NCBI GenBank assembly: GCA_947480815.1
Contig: CANKEA010000056.1
Coordinates: 1-7,424 of the forward strand
DNA: 7,424 nucleotides
Origin: Caulobacterales bacterium
GTDB lineage: Bacteria > Pseudomonadota > Alphaproteobacteria > Caulobacterales > Caulobacteraceae
Reading direction: 5' to 3'
Shown here piece after piece: positions 1 to 6,403 of the stretch. Position numbers and translations under genes: made by a program. The notes beneath the pieces are model-generated. The model did not search any database. It was not told the origin of the DNA and saw only the letters and a program-made list of their open reading frames with translations. Positions within the stretch are counted from its first letter, which is position 1; each line of letters starts with the position of its first letter.

Positions 1-186
1 CAAGAAGGCTGCCAGGGTATCGTCACTGGGCTGATCGCTGGTGGCCACCACCAGGTCGGCGATCCGCACCGAGGCGGCGATACGTTCGATCTGAAGCTGG
101 ATCATGGCTGCGCCGGCCAAGGGCATCATCACCTTGCCGGGTAGACGGGTGGAGCTCATCCGAGCCTGAAGGATCGCCAGGATCAT
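1..186 (-). CDS. SpsF-like nucleotidyl/cytidylyltransferase, N-terminal 62 residues (3' end outside window)
   Basis: The ATG at 186-184 opens a frame that runs without a stop to the window edge. The protein begins MILAILQARMSSTRLPGKVM, which holds the QAR-x-x-S-x-R-L-P-G-K nucleotide-binding signature of the family containing CMP-sugar synthetases and SpsF (spore coat polysaccharide biosynthesis). It is followed by a QIERI helix and an LVVATS strand ending in a D-D pair (residues 55-56), also usual for the family. Members activate or transfer sugars by way of CMP-sugars, or are annotated simply as glycosyltransferase-family proteins; the substrate cannot be read from this piece. An AGGG at 200-197 overlaps the stop codon of the upstream ELM1-family gene and lies 10 nt before the ATG, and the two genes are 12 bp apart, so translational coupling is likely. 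Family assignment is firm; specific function is open. Flagellin or surface polysaccharide modification is only one possibility. Confidence 0.85.
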   Translation of the reverse strand, partial: MILAILQARMSSTRLPGKVMMPLAGAAMIQLQIERIAASVRIADLVVATSDQPSDDTLAAFL

Positions 187-198
187 TCGCGTAACGCC

Positions 199-1230
199 CT
201 AAGCGGGAGCCTGGGCTCCCGGGACCATCATGCGCGCCAGAACCTCGCTCGCCAAGCGGTCGGTTTCGGCCACGGGCGCGTAGGACCAGCTGTGGAAGGC
301 TCCACCGAATGGCCGTGCCGCGCCTTGCTGTTCTAGGCTTTCATGGAAAAGGCGGAATTTCAGGCTCGATCCTTCCATCTTGAGGATGAAAACCGGTTTG
401 CCCGTCGCGGCGGCTTCGGTGGCCATGTTGATGCTGTCTTCGGTCACCAGCACATAGTCGGCGGCGGCCAGGAAGGCGAAATAGGGGTTCTCGCCCTCGC
501 CATTCCAGATCATGCCCGGCAGGTGGCGCAGGCGGGCGGTCATGAGCGCCCGGGCCTGGTCGGGCGTGCGGCGTGAGAAGGTCATCATCAGCGATCCACC
601 GTCCTGCTGGAGTGGCAGTTGGATCTCATACGCCAAGGTGGCGGCGCGTTCGGGGCTGATGTCGAAGACCTTGGAGCGTCCGCCGATCAGGGCGGCGACG
701 CGGGGGTGGGGCAGGTCGTCGAGTTGGGCAGCGAAGCGACTGTACTCGGCTTTTAGCCGCGCTGGCGTCACACGATGGGGGCTGCCCGTGATCGAGACAA
801 TGTTGTCGCCATGCAGCCGGTCATGCCTGGGTGGGGCGACCAGGTCGAACATCTGTGGCGGCACGCGCGGATCTTGCAATTGCACCACGAAGGTCTTGCC
901 CTTCGACCAGTAACGCAGGCGGATGGATAGGGGCAGGGTGGCCCGGCCGGCGGCGATCCAGATGTCGGGCCAGTGCCCTTCGATAGCGCTGCCTGGGTCC
1001 AACAGGTGCCGTGGCCAGGGATTGGCCCACCAGGGCAGCCTGCCCGCGCGGCCCTTCCAGCGGACGCGCTTGACCACGATCGTCGCCGGGTGCTGGCGCG
1101 CCACGGCTTCGGCCAGCCCGAGAACCTGATTTTCGATCCCGCTGCGGCCATCCGACACGGCCCATATGACCAGCGGCTGTTTCGATGCCTGGGATGCAGC
1201 CTTGGACTTTGTTGAGGCCGCTGAGGCCAT
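199..1230 (-). CDS. ELM1-family (mitochondrial fission ELM1-like) protein, predicted GT-B-like
   Basis: This 343-residue protein matches, by recognition, the family named after plant ELM1 (PF06258), common in alphaproteobacteria. Visible hallmarks are WAVSDGRSGIENQ near residues 23-35, a PDIWIAAGR segment at 88-96, VVQLQDPRVPP at 115-125, an IGGRSK loop at 182-187, MMTFSRRT at 215-222, and the late motif VTEDSINMATEAAATGKPVF at 262-281. That last motif resembles the donor-binding part of GT-B glycosyltransferases such as MurG. The first 17 residues are Ala/Ser/Lys-rich and probably disordered; no signal peptide or membrane segment is evident, so a cytoplasmic protein is likely. In plants ELM1 recruits a dynamin-related protein to mitochondria; the bacterial role is not established. 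It starts 17 bp after greA and ends 12 bp before a sugar-nucleotide-type transferase gene, which favours a role in glycan metabolism over membrane fission. The SD is weak (GCGGAC upstream of the ATG). Confidence 0.85.
   Translation of the reverse strand: MASAASTKSKAASQASKQPLVIWAVSDGRSGIENQVLGLAEAVARQHPATIVVKRVRWKGRAGRLPWWANPWPRHLLDPGSAIEGHWPDIWIAAGRATLPLSIRLRYWSKGKTFVVQLQDPRVPPQMFDLVAPPRHDRLHGDNIVSITGSPHRVTPARLKAEYSRFAAQLDDLPHPRVAALIGGRSKVFDISPERAATLAYEIQLPLQQDGGSLMMTFSRRTPDQARALMTARLRHLPGMIWNGEGENPYFAFLAAADYVLVTEDSINMATEAAATGKPVFILKMEGSSLKFRLFHESLEQQGAARPFGGAFHSWSYAPVAETDRLASEVLARMMVPGAQAPA
204..221 (-). other. GC-rich hairpin at the 3' end of the ELM1-family gene
   Basis: A perfect 7-bp inverted repeat, CGGGAGC and GCTCCCG around a 4-nt loop, lies inside the last codons of the ELM1-family gene (encoding Pro-Gly-Ala-Gln-Ala-Pro). 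On the transcribed strand it ends 3 nt before the stop codon and just before the AGGG that would serve the next gene. No U-run follows, so it is not a canonical terminator. It could slow ribosomes at the junction or protect an RNA end, or it may be a chance result of alternating Ala/Pro/Gly codons. Confidence 0.4.
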
Positions 1231-1247
1231 GGTTCAAGTCCGCTCGA

Positions 1248-1721
1248 TTAAAGCCATTCGACCTTGGTGATCTCGTAGGCCTTGATGCCGCCGGGGGTCG
1301 TGACCTCCACCACATCGCCAACCGCCTTGCCGATCATCGCGCGCGAAAGCGGTGACGACAGCGAGATACGGCCCGAGCGAACGTCGGCTTCGTGTTCGCC
1401 GACGATCTGATAGCGGGCATCCTCCTCGGTATCCTCATCGACGAGGCTGACCGTGGCACCGAACTTCACACTGGCGCCGGACAGACGCGAGACGTCGATC
1501 ACCTGGGCGCGGCTGATCTTGTCCTCGATCTCGGCAATACGGCCTTCAATCCAGCCCTGGCGTTCCTTGGCGGCATGATACTCGGCGTTCTCTGACAGAT
1601 CGCCATGCGCGCGCGCTTCCGAAATCGCCGCAATCACCGCTGGCCGTTCGGTCGTCTTCAAACGCTTCAATTCTTCGTCGAGGGCGCTATAGCCCTCGGC
1701 GGTCATTGGCACTTTTTCCAT
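1248..1721 (-). CDS. greA: Transcription elongation factor GreA
   Basis: GreA binds the RNA polymerase secondary channel and stimulates cleavage of backtracked transcripts, releasing arrested complexes. The 157-residue product is near the 158 of E. coli GreA. An N-terminal antiparallel coiled coil (about residues 8-75) carries the tip sequence [17 protein letters not shown] with the acidic catalytic pair Asp41 and Glu44 at the same numbering as E. coli. The C-terminal FKBP-like domain (about 80-157) contains [13 protein letters not shown], the [11 protein letters not shown] segment and the terminal TPGG...YEITKVEWL. The start [10 protein letters not shown] aligns with MQAIPMT of E. coli GreA, so it is preferred over the internal Met6, although the SD is poor. 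It lies 172 bp downstream of carB on the same strand, with a candidate promoter of its own, and is followed after 17 bp by the ELM1-family gene. Confidence 0.98.
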   Translation of the reverse strand: MEKVPMTAEGYSALDEELKRLKTTERPAVIAAISEARAHGDLSENAEYHAAKERQGWIEGRIAEIEDKISRAQVIDVSRLSGASVKFGATVSLVDEDTEEDARYQIVGEHEADVRSGRISLSSPLSRAMIGKAVGDVVEVTTPGGIKAYEITKVEWL

Positions 1722-1749
1722 TGCGGATTTAGCTCGTTCGCCCTGAGGT

Positions 1750-1780
1750 GGGAGGATAGACCGCGGGCGCGGTCTCCCCC
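1750..1780 (-). other. GC-rich hairpin in the probable greA leader
   Basis: A perfect 7-bp stem AGACCGC/GCGGTCT (1758-1764 with 1769-1775, loop GGGC) can be extended past a 2-nt bulge by G/C pairs between 1751-1755 and 1776-1780. On the minus strand it lies between the candidate greA promoter and the greA ATG, ending about 29-37 nt before the start. The sequence after the stem has no U-run, so an intrinsic terminator for carB is unlikely. It may be a leader structure affecting greA expression, a stem delimiting carB transcripts, or simply GC-rich spacer. Confidence 0.4.
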
Positions 1781-1801
1781 AGTGAAGGCCGAGGGTGAAA
1801 G

Positions 1802-1830
1802 AAGATAGGAGCCCAGGGTTTCAAACGCAA
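1802..1830 (-). promoter_or_regulatory. Candidate sigma70-type promoter for greA
   Basis: On the minus strand TTGCGT (1830-1825) and TATCTT (1807-1802) are separated by exactly 17 nt. The -35 box matches 3 of 6 and the -10 box 4 of 6 of the TTGACA/TATAAT consensus. Initiation near 1795 would give a leader of about 75 nt containing the 1750-1780 hairpin. This would let greA and the two genes behind it be expressed independently of carB. It was found by eye only, and matches this weak are common by chance. Confidence 0.3.
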
Positions 1831-1864
1831 GCGGCGGGCGTTTTGGCCTTAAGGCGAAGCCGCT
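1830..1864 (-). terminator. Inverted repeat downstream of carB, possible weak terminator
   Basis: AGCGGC (1830-1835) pairs with GCCGCT (1859-1864), and the enclosed sequence contains a perfect 10-bp palindrome GCCTTAAGGC (1846-1855). It begins 29 bp after the carB stop codon on the minus strand, the usual place for a terminator. The following bases, TGCGTTTG, are only modestly T-rich, so rho-independent termination would be inefficient. It may instead be a 3'-end processing structure. Confidence 0.3.
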
Positions 1865-1893
1865 CCACCGCCCCCAGGCGCGCGCATCTACCC

Positions 1894-4800
1894 CTAGGCG
1901 TAGGTTTGCAGGGCCCGCACTTCCAGCCCCGAGACGGGACCGACGGTAATGGCCTGTGCCGCTGCCTGTGCCCCGGCGGCTGTGGTGTAGTAGGGGATCT
2001 TCATCATCAGGGCGGTGCGGCGGATCTCATAGGAGTCTGCGACGGACTGTTTGCCTTCGGTTGTGTTGAGCACCAGCTGCACATCGCCGTTCTTGATCGC
2101 GTCGACGATGTGGGGCCGGCCTTCCAGCACCTTTTTGACGGGCTCGGTCTCCAGGCCCTGTTCGGCCAGGTAGGCGCAGGTGCCAGCGGTGGCCAGGATG
2201 CGGAAGCCCTTGGCCTTCAAGAGGCGCACGGCCTCGACGATGAACGGCTTGTCGGCCTCACGTACGGAAACGAAGGCGCAGCCCGATTGCGGCAGCTCCA
2301 CCCCTGCGCCGAGCTGGCTCTTGACGAAGGCGCGGGCGAAGGCCGGCGCCATGGTCTCGCCCGGGCGCATCCAGTCTAGCCCCATGACCTCGCCGGTCGA
2401 GCGCATTTCCGGGCCCAGCAGGGTATCGACACCGGCAAAGCGCGCGAACGGGAACACGGCTTCCTTGACGGCGACATGGTCGAACGGCTTTTCGACCAGA
2501 CCAAAGCTGGCGAGGGTGGCACCGGCCATCACCTTGGCGGCGATCCCGGCCAGGGGCTGGCCGATGGTCTTGGCCACGAAGGGCACGGTGCGGCTGGCGC
2601 GCGGATTGACCTCAAGCACATAGATACGTGGCTGGGCCGACAGCGGTTCTTCGATGGCGAACTGCACGTTCATCAGGCCGCGCACCTTCAACGCCAGGGC
2701 CATCTGGGTGGTCTGACGCTTGAGCTCCTCGATGGTTTCGGGCCGCAGCGAGAACGGCGGCAGGGAGCAGGCGCTATCGCCCGAGTGCACCCCGGCCTCT
2801 TCGATATGTTCCATCACCCCGGCAACGAAGACGTCGGTGCCGTCGCACAGGGCGTCGACGTCGACCTCCGTGGCGCGTGAGAGGTACTGGTCAATCAGCA
2901 CTGGGGCATCGCCGCTGACCTGCACGGCGGTACGGATGTAGCGTTCGAGCTGTTCGTCGTCGCGGACGATCTCCATGCCGCGGCCGCCCAGCACATAGGA
3001 CGGGCGGATCACGATCGGATAGCCCACCTGTTTGGCGGCGGCGAAAGCTTCTTGCGCGGTGCGGGCCAGGGCGTTTATGGGCTGGGCGATTTTCAGGCTG
3101 TGCAGCAGCTGTTGGAAGCGCTCACGGTCTTCAGCCAGGTCGATGCTGTCGACGCTGGTGCCCAGGATCGGCACCCCGGCCTGTTCCAGCGGGTGGGCCA
3201 GTTTCAGCGGCGTTTGGCCGCCGTACTGAACGATACAGCCCAGAAGGGTGCCGTTCTTCTGTTCGACATGGATCAGCTCCAGCACGTCTTCGGCCGTCAG
3301 GGGCTCGAAATACAGCCGGTCGGAGGTGTCGTAGTCGGTGCTGACCGTCTCGGGGTTGCAGTTGACCATGATCGACTCAATGCCGACCTGATCGAGGGCG
3401 AACGCGGCGTGGCAGCAGCAGTAGTCGAATTCAATGCCCTGGCCGATCCGGTTGGGACCGCCGCCTAGGATGATGGCCTTTTTGCGCGACGAGGGCTCGG
3501 ACTCGCAACTGGGGGCCTGGCCCAGCGCCCCGGTCTCATAGGTCGAATACATGTAGGGCGTGGCGGAGCGGAACTCGCCGGCGCAGGTGTCGATGCGTTT
3601 GAACACCGGTCGCACATCCAGGGCATGACGGGCCACACGGACGGCTTCCTCGCTCGCGCCGGTCAGCTTGGCCAGGCGGGCGTCGGAGAAGCCCATGGCC
3701 TTGAGCTTACGCAGGCCCACCGCGTCGGTCGGTATGCCCGCGGCGCGCACATGGCCTTCCATGCGCACGATCTCGGCGATCTGGCGCAGGAACCACGGCT
3801 CGTAGGAACAGGCCCCGTTGATCTCTTCAACGCTTAGACCCTGCCGGAACGCCTGGGCGATCACCCGCAGGCGGTCGGGGCTGGGATAGGCCAGGGCGCG
3901 CAATACGGCGGCGCCGCCTGTATCGGGATCTTCGGCGCCTTCGATCTCGATTTCGTCCAAGCCGTTGAGGCCGGTTTCCAGCCCGCGCAGCGCCTTCTGT
4001 AGGCTCTCGGCGAAGGTGCGACCGATGGCCATGACCTCGCCCACGCTCTTCATCGAGGTGGTCAGGTAGGGTTCGGCGCCCGGATACTTTTCAAAGGCGA
4101 AGCGGGGAATCTTGGTGACGACATAGTCGATGCTGGGCTCGAAAGCGGCCGGGGTTGCACCGCCCGTGATGTCGTTGGCCAGTTCGTCCAGGGTATAGCC
4201 GACCGCCAGCCGCGCGGCGACCTTGGCGATGGGAAAGCCGGTGGCCTTTGATGCCAGGGCGGACGACCGCGACACCCGCGGGTTCATCTCGATCACCACC
4301 ATGCGCCCGTCAGCCGGATTGACCGCGAACTGCACGTTGGAGCCGCCGGTTTCCACACCGATTTCACGCAGCACGGCGATGCTTGCCGCCCGCATGCGCT
4401 GGTATTCTTTGTCGGTCAGGGTCATGGCCGGGGCGACGGTGATGGAATCGCCGGTATGCACGCCCATCGGATCGATGTTCTCGATGGAGCAGACGATGAT
4501 GCAGTTGTCCGCCTTGTCGCGGACCACTTCCATCTCGTATTCCTTCCAGCCCAGCACGCTCTCTTCGATCAGCACCTCGGTCGTCGGTGACAGGTCCAGG
4601 CCGCGCTCAACGATTTCTTTGAACTCTTCGAGATTGTAGGCGATGCCCCCGCCGGTTCCGGCCAGGGTGAAGCTGGGCCGTACAATCGCCGGCAGTCCGA
4701 CAAATTCCAGCCCGCCCAGGGCCTCGTCCATGGTGTGGGCGGCGCGTGAGCGCGGCGATTCCAGGCCAAGCTTGTCCATAGCGTCGCGGAACTTGGAGCG

Positions 4801-5184
4801 GTCTTCGGCCTTGTCGATCACCGCTGCATTGGCACCGATCATCTCGACGCCGTATTTCGCCAGCACGCCAGATGCCTCCAGCGCCAGGGCGGTGTTGAGC
4901 GCGGTCTGGCCGCCCATGGTGGGCAGCAGGGCGTCGGGGCGCTCCTTCTCGATGATCTTGGCGACGATTTCCGGGGTGATCGGCTCGATATAGGTCGCGT
5001 CGGCCACGTCCGGGTCGGTCATGATCGTGGCCGGGTTGGAATTCACCAGCACGATCCGGTAGCCCTCGGCCCGCAGCGCCTTGCAGGCCTGCACGCCCGA
5101 GTAGTCAAACTCGCACGCCTGGCCGATCACGATCGGACCCGCGCCGATGATCAGGATCGATTTCAGATCGGTGCGTTTGGGCAT
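1894..5184 (-). CDS. carB: Carbamoyl phosphate synthase large subunit
   Basis: CarB makes carbamoyl phosphate from bicarbonate, ATP and ammonia channelled from the glutaminase subunit CarA, feeding pyrimidine and arginine synthesis. The 1096-residue protein (E. coli has 1073) has the full duplicated layout. The carboxyphosphate half (about 1-400) contains [17 protein letters not shown] at 14-30, with Arg129, Arg169, Glu215, Gln285, Glu299 and Asn301 at E. coli numbering. An oligomerisation region spans about 401-550. The carbamoyl phosphate half starts at about 569 with [16 protein letters not shown] and has [10 protein letters not shown] at 727-736 and LEVNPRASR at 857-865. The MGS-like allosteric domain (about 965-1096) has ILATAGT at 996-1002 and KKVLEGRPH at 1017-1025. 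All expected catalytic signatures are present. The start [10 protein letters not shown] matches the family, and GAGAG at 5192-5188 is a close SD. carA is not beside it. A 181-bp region separates it from divergent accA. Confidence 0.99.
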   Translation of the reverse strand: MPKRTDLKSILIIGAGPIVIGQACEFDYSGVQACKALRAEGYRIVLVNSNPATIMTDPDVADATYIEPITPEIVAKIIEKERPDALLPTMGGQTALNTALALEASGVLAKYGVEMIGANAAVIDKAEDRSKFRDAMDKLGLESPRSRAAHTMDEALGGLEFVGLPAIVRPSFTLAGTGGGIAYNLEEFKEIVERGLDLSPTTEVLIEESVLGWKEYEMEVVRDKADNCIIVCSIENIDPMGVHTGDSITVAPAMTLTDKEYQRMRAASIAVLREIGVETGGSNVQFAVNPADGRMVVIEMNPRVSRSSALASKATGFPIAKVAARLAVGYTLDELANDITGGATPAAFEPSIDYVVTKIPRFAFEKYPGAEPYLTTSMKSVGEVMAIGRTFAESLQKALRGLETGLNGLDEIEIEGAEDPDTGGAAVLRALAYPSPDRLRVIAQAFRQGLSVEEINGACSYEPWFLRQIAEIVRMEGHVRAAGIPTDAVGLRKLKAMGFSDARLAKLTGASEEAVRVARHALDVRPVFKRIDTCAGEFRSATPYMYSTYETGALGQAPSCESEPSSRKKAIILGGGPNRIGQGIEFDYCCCHAAFALDQVGIESIMVNCNPETVSTDYDTSDRLYFEPLTAEDVLELIHVEQKNGTLLGCIVQYGGQTPLKLAHPLEQAGVPILGTSVDSIDLAEDRERFQQLLHSLKIAQPINALARTAQEAFAAAKQVGYPIVIRPSYVLGGRGMEIVRDDEQLERYIRTAVQVSGDAPVLIDQYLSRATEVDVDALCDGTDVFVAGVMEHIEEAGVHSGDSACSLPPFSLRPETIEELKRQTTQMALALKVRGLMNVQFAIEEPLSAQPRIYVLEVNPRASRTVPFVAKTIGQPLAGIAAKVMAGATLASFGLVEKPFDHVAVKEAVFPFARFAGVDTLLGPEMRSTGEVMGLDWMRPGETMAPAFARAFVKSQLGAGVELPQSGCAFVSVREADKPFIVEAVRLLKAKGFRILATAGTCAYLAEQGLETEPVKKVLEGRPHIVDAIKNGDVQLVLNTTEGKQSVADSYEIRRTALMMKIPYYTTAAGAQAAAQAITVGPVSGLEVRALQTYA

Positions 5185-5257
5185 GGACTCTCGCGCGCAA
5201 GGGCCAGGGCCGCGCTCGAAACGCGCCCTCGCCGAACAGAATGCAGGTTAAGTCGCC

Positions 5258-5286
5258 CGTTTAGAGAGGGACTCGGGTCGGCGCAA
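5258..5286 (-). promoter_or_regulatory. Candidate carB promoter
   Basis: On the minus strand TTGCGC (5286-5281) is followed after 17 nt by TAAACG (5263-5258), loosely like the alphaproteobacterial housekeeping pattern. It would start transcription near 5251 and give a leader of about 65 nt ahead of the carB ATG. The boxes are weak. The better argument is position: this is the only non-coding sequence upstream of carB. Confidence 0.22.
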
Positions 5287-5293
5287 CCCTCAA

Positions 5294-5324
5294 GCGGCCT
5301 GCTTGCACAGGTAAGCGGGGCCGC
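5294..5324. other. Imperfect dyad in the carB-accA divergent control region
   Basis: GCGGCC (5294-5299) pairs with GGCCGC (5319-5324), and inside it GCTT (5301-5304) pairs with AAGC (5313-5316). The two stems nest with small internal offsets. The dyad lies between the candidate carB promoter and the -10 box of the candidate accA promoter, overlapping the latter's -35 box. It could be an operator or an RNA hairpin if transcribed; no known regulator consensus was recognised. Confidence 0.35.
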
Positions 5325-5331
5325 CTAGGTT
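5303..5331 (+). promoter_or_regulatory. Candidate accA promoter
   Basis: TTGCAC (5303-5308) and TAGGTT (5326-5331) are 17 nt apart. The -35 box matches 4 of 6 of TTGACA, and the -10 context CCTAGGTTC partly resembles the Caulobacter housekeeping GCTANAWC element. Initiation near 5338 would leave a leader of about 28 nt before the accA ATG. The proposed -35 box sits inside the 5294-5324 dyad, so a protein bound there could block it. Confidence 0.3.
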
Positions 5332-5358
5332 CTGCACCGTTTATGAGGCGGTGCGTTT

Positions 5359-5362
5359 AGGG
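5359..5362 (+). promoter_or_regulatory. Ribosome binding site that selects the accA ATG at 5366
   Basis: AGGG at 5359-5362 lies 3 nt before ATG 5366. The in-frame GTG at 5351 would add MRLGL, but its only purine-rich match, GAGG at 5345-5348, is 2 nt away, too close. Family N-termini of the type M-x-x-YLxFE also favour the ATG. Confidence 0.55.
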
Positions 5363-5365
5363 CTT

Positions 5366-6322
5366 ATGGCTGGACATTACCTGGAATTCGAACGGCCGCT
5401 CGCTGAGCTGGAAGGCAAGGTCGAGGAGCTGTCTAAGCTCTCGGAAACCGCCACTGGCGGCTTCGAGACCGAAATCGACGCCCTGCGCGGCCGTATCGAG
5501 GCGATGCGGCGCAAGACCTACTCCAGCTTGGATGCGTGGCAGAAGACGCAGGTGGCGCGCCACCCCGAGCGGCCGCACCTCAACCAATATCTGAGCGGAC
5601 TAATTGAGGAGTTCGTCGAGCTGCGCGGGGATCGAAAGTTCGCCGACGATCAGGCCATCGTCGGGGGCCTTGGCCGGTTCCGCGGCATTCCCGTAATGGT
5701 GATGGGCCACGAGAAAGGCCACGACACCACCACGCGCCTGAAGCACAATTTCGGCATGGCGCGGCCTGAGGGCTATCGCAAGGCGGTGCGGCTGATGGAC
5801 ATGGCGGAGAAGTTCAACCTGCCGGTGATCACCTTCATCGATACCGCTGGGGCCTATCCCGGCATTGGGGCCGAGGAGCGCGGCCAGGCTGAAGCCATCG
5901 CCCGGGCTACAGAACGGGGCATCACGCTGGGTACGCCGATGGTGGCCACCATCACCGGCGAGGGCGGGTCTGGCGGGGCCATCGCCATCGCTGCGGCCAA
6001 TAGGGTGCTGATTCTGGAGCACTCTATCTATTCGGTGATTTCGCCCGAAGCGGCCTCCTCGATCCTTTGGCGCGACGGCGACCACGCCAAGGCCGCCGCC
6101 GATGGCATGGGCATCACCGCTCAGGATTTGATTGTGCTGAAGATTGTCGACCGCATCGTGACCGAGCCGGCCGGCGGGGCCCACTCCGACCCAGCGGCCA
6201 CCATTGCCGCCGTCGGCGACGCCATCGAAGAAGAGCTGCGCGCCCTTATGCCGCTGTCTCCATACGCCCTGCGCCAACAGCGCGCCGACCGTTTTTACGC
6301 CATCGGCCGCAGTCTGCAGTAG
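5366..6322 (+). CDS. accA: Acetyl-CoA carboxylase carboxyltransferase subunit alpha
   Basis: AccA pairs with AccD to form the carboxyltransferase that moves CO2 from carboxybiotin on AccB to acetyl-CoA, giving malonyl-CoA for fatty acid synthesis. From the ATG at 5366 the protein has 318 residues against 319 in E. coli. The N-terminal helical part (about 1-60) starts MAGHYLEFERPLAELEGKVE and is followed by the conserved WQKTQVARHPERP segment at 58-70. The crotonase-fold core carries MGHEKGHDTTTRLKHNFGMA at 113-132, ITFIDTAGAYPGIGAEERGQ at 155-174, the glycine-rich oxyanion/CoA loop GEGGSGGA at 198-205 and YSVISPEAASSILWRD at 222-237. The C-terminal helix ends in RQQRADRFYAIG. An extended GTG start at 5351 is possible but less likely. 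It diverges from carB and converges on secA; no other acc gene is in the window. Confidence 0.98.
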   Translation: MAGHYLEFERPLAELEGKVEELSKLSETATGGFETEIDALRGRIEAMRRKTYSSLDAWQKTQVARHPERPHLNQYLSGLIEEFVELRGDRKFADDQAIVGGLGRFRGIPVMVMGHEKGHDTTTRLKHNFGMARPEGYRKAVRLMDMAEKFNLPVITFIDTAGAYPGIGAEERGQAEAIARATERGITLGTPMVATITGEGGSGGAIAIAAANRVLILEHSIYSVISPEAASSILWRDGDHAKAAADGMGITAQDLIVLKIVDRIVTEPAGGAHSDPAATIAAVGDAIEEELRALMPLSPYALRQQRADRFYAIGRSLQ

Positions 6323-6378
6323 CGGCTATTGGGCGGATGACCGCGAAGGTCTCGCTACCGCTTTACGCGTGGGAAGAC

Positions 6379-6395
6379 CGTCTAAACAATAGACG
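6379..6395. terminator. Small hairpin between convergent accA and secA
   Basis: CGTCTA and TAGACG form a perfect 6-bp stem around AACAA in the 81-bp gap between the two stop codons. It is positioned to act in both directions, 57 bp after accA and 9 bp after secA. Neither side has a proper T-run, so any intrinsic termination would be weak. A second short stem, GACC/GGTC, lies at 6339-6351. Rho-dependent ending is equally possible. Confidence 0.35.
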
Positions 6396-6403
6396 AGATT
6401 GGG

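Noticed and set aside
821..1321. 166-codon minus-strand frame overlapping the ELM1-family gene and the greA end
   Set aside because: It overlaps two well-supported genes in another frame and encodes an Arg/Ala/Pro-rich product typical of a frame shadow.
1795..2379. 194-codon plus-strand frame covering the carB 3' end and spacer
   Set aside because: It is mostly antisense to the conserved CarB allosteric domain, has a Gly/Leu/His-rich shadow composition and lacks a convincing ribosome binding site.
4223..4639. 138-codon plus-strand frame antisense to carB
   Set aside because: It is a shadow of the conserved CarB ATP-grasp region, with no family resemblance and no promoter or SD.
1894..5184. 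Possible insertion or fusion in CarB because it is 23 residues longer than the E. coli protein
   Set aside because: The difference is spread over small loops (for example near 550-568 and 845-852) with all motifs intact. Alphaproteobacterial CarB proteins are commonly somewhat longer.
5351..5365. GTG start for accA giving five extra residues
   Set aside because: The spacing to the nearest purine-rich site is too short, whereas ATG 5366 has AGGG just upstream and gives the usual family N-terminus and length.
5600..6277. 225-codon open frame on the minus strand inside accA
   Set aside because: It lies wholly antisense to a clearly conserved accA. Its product is low-complexity, rich in Gly, His and Arg, and matches no family. 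Long antisense frames are expected in GC-rich coding DNA.
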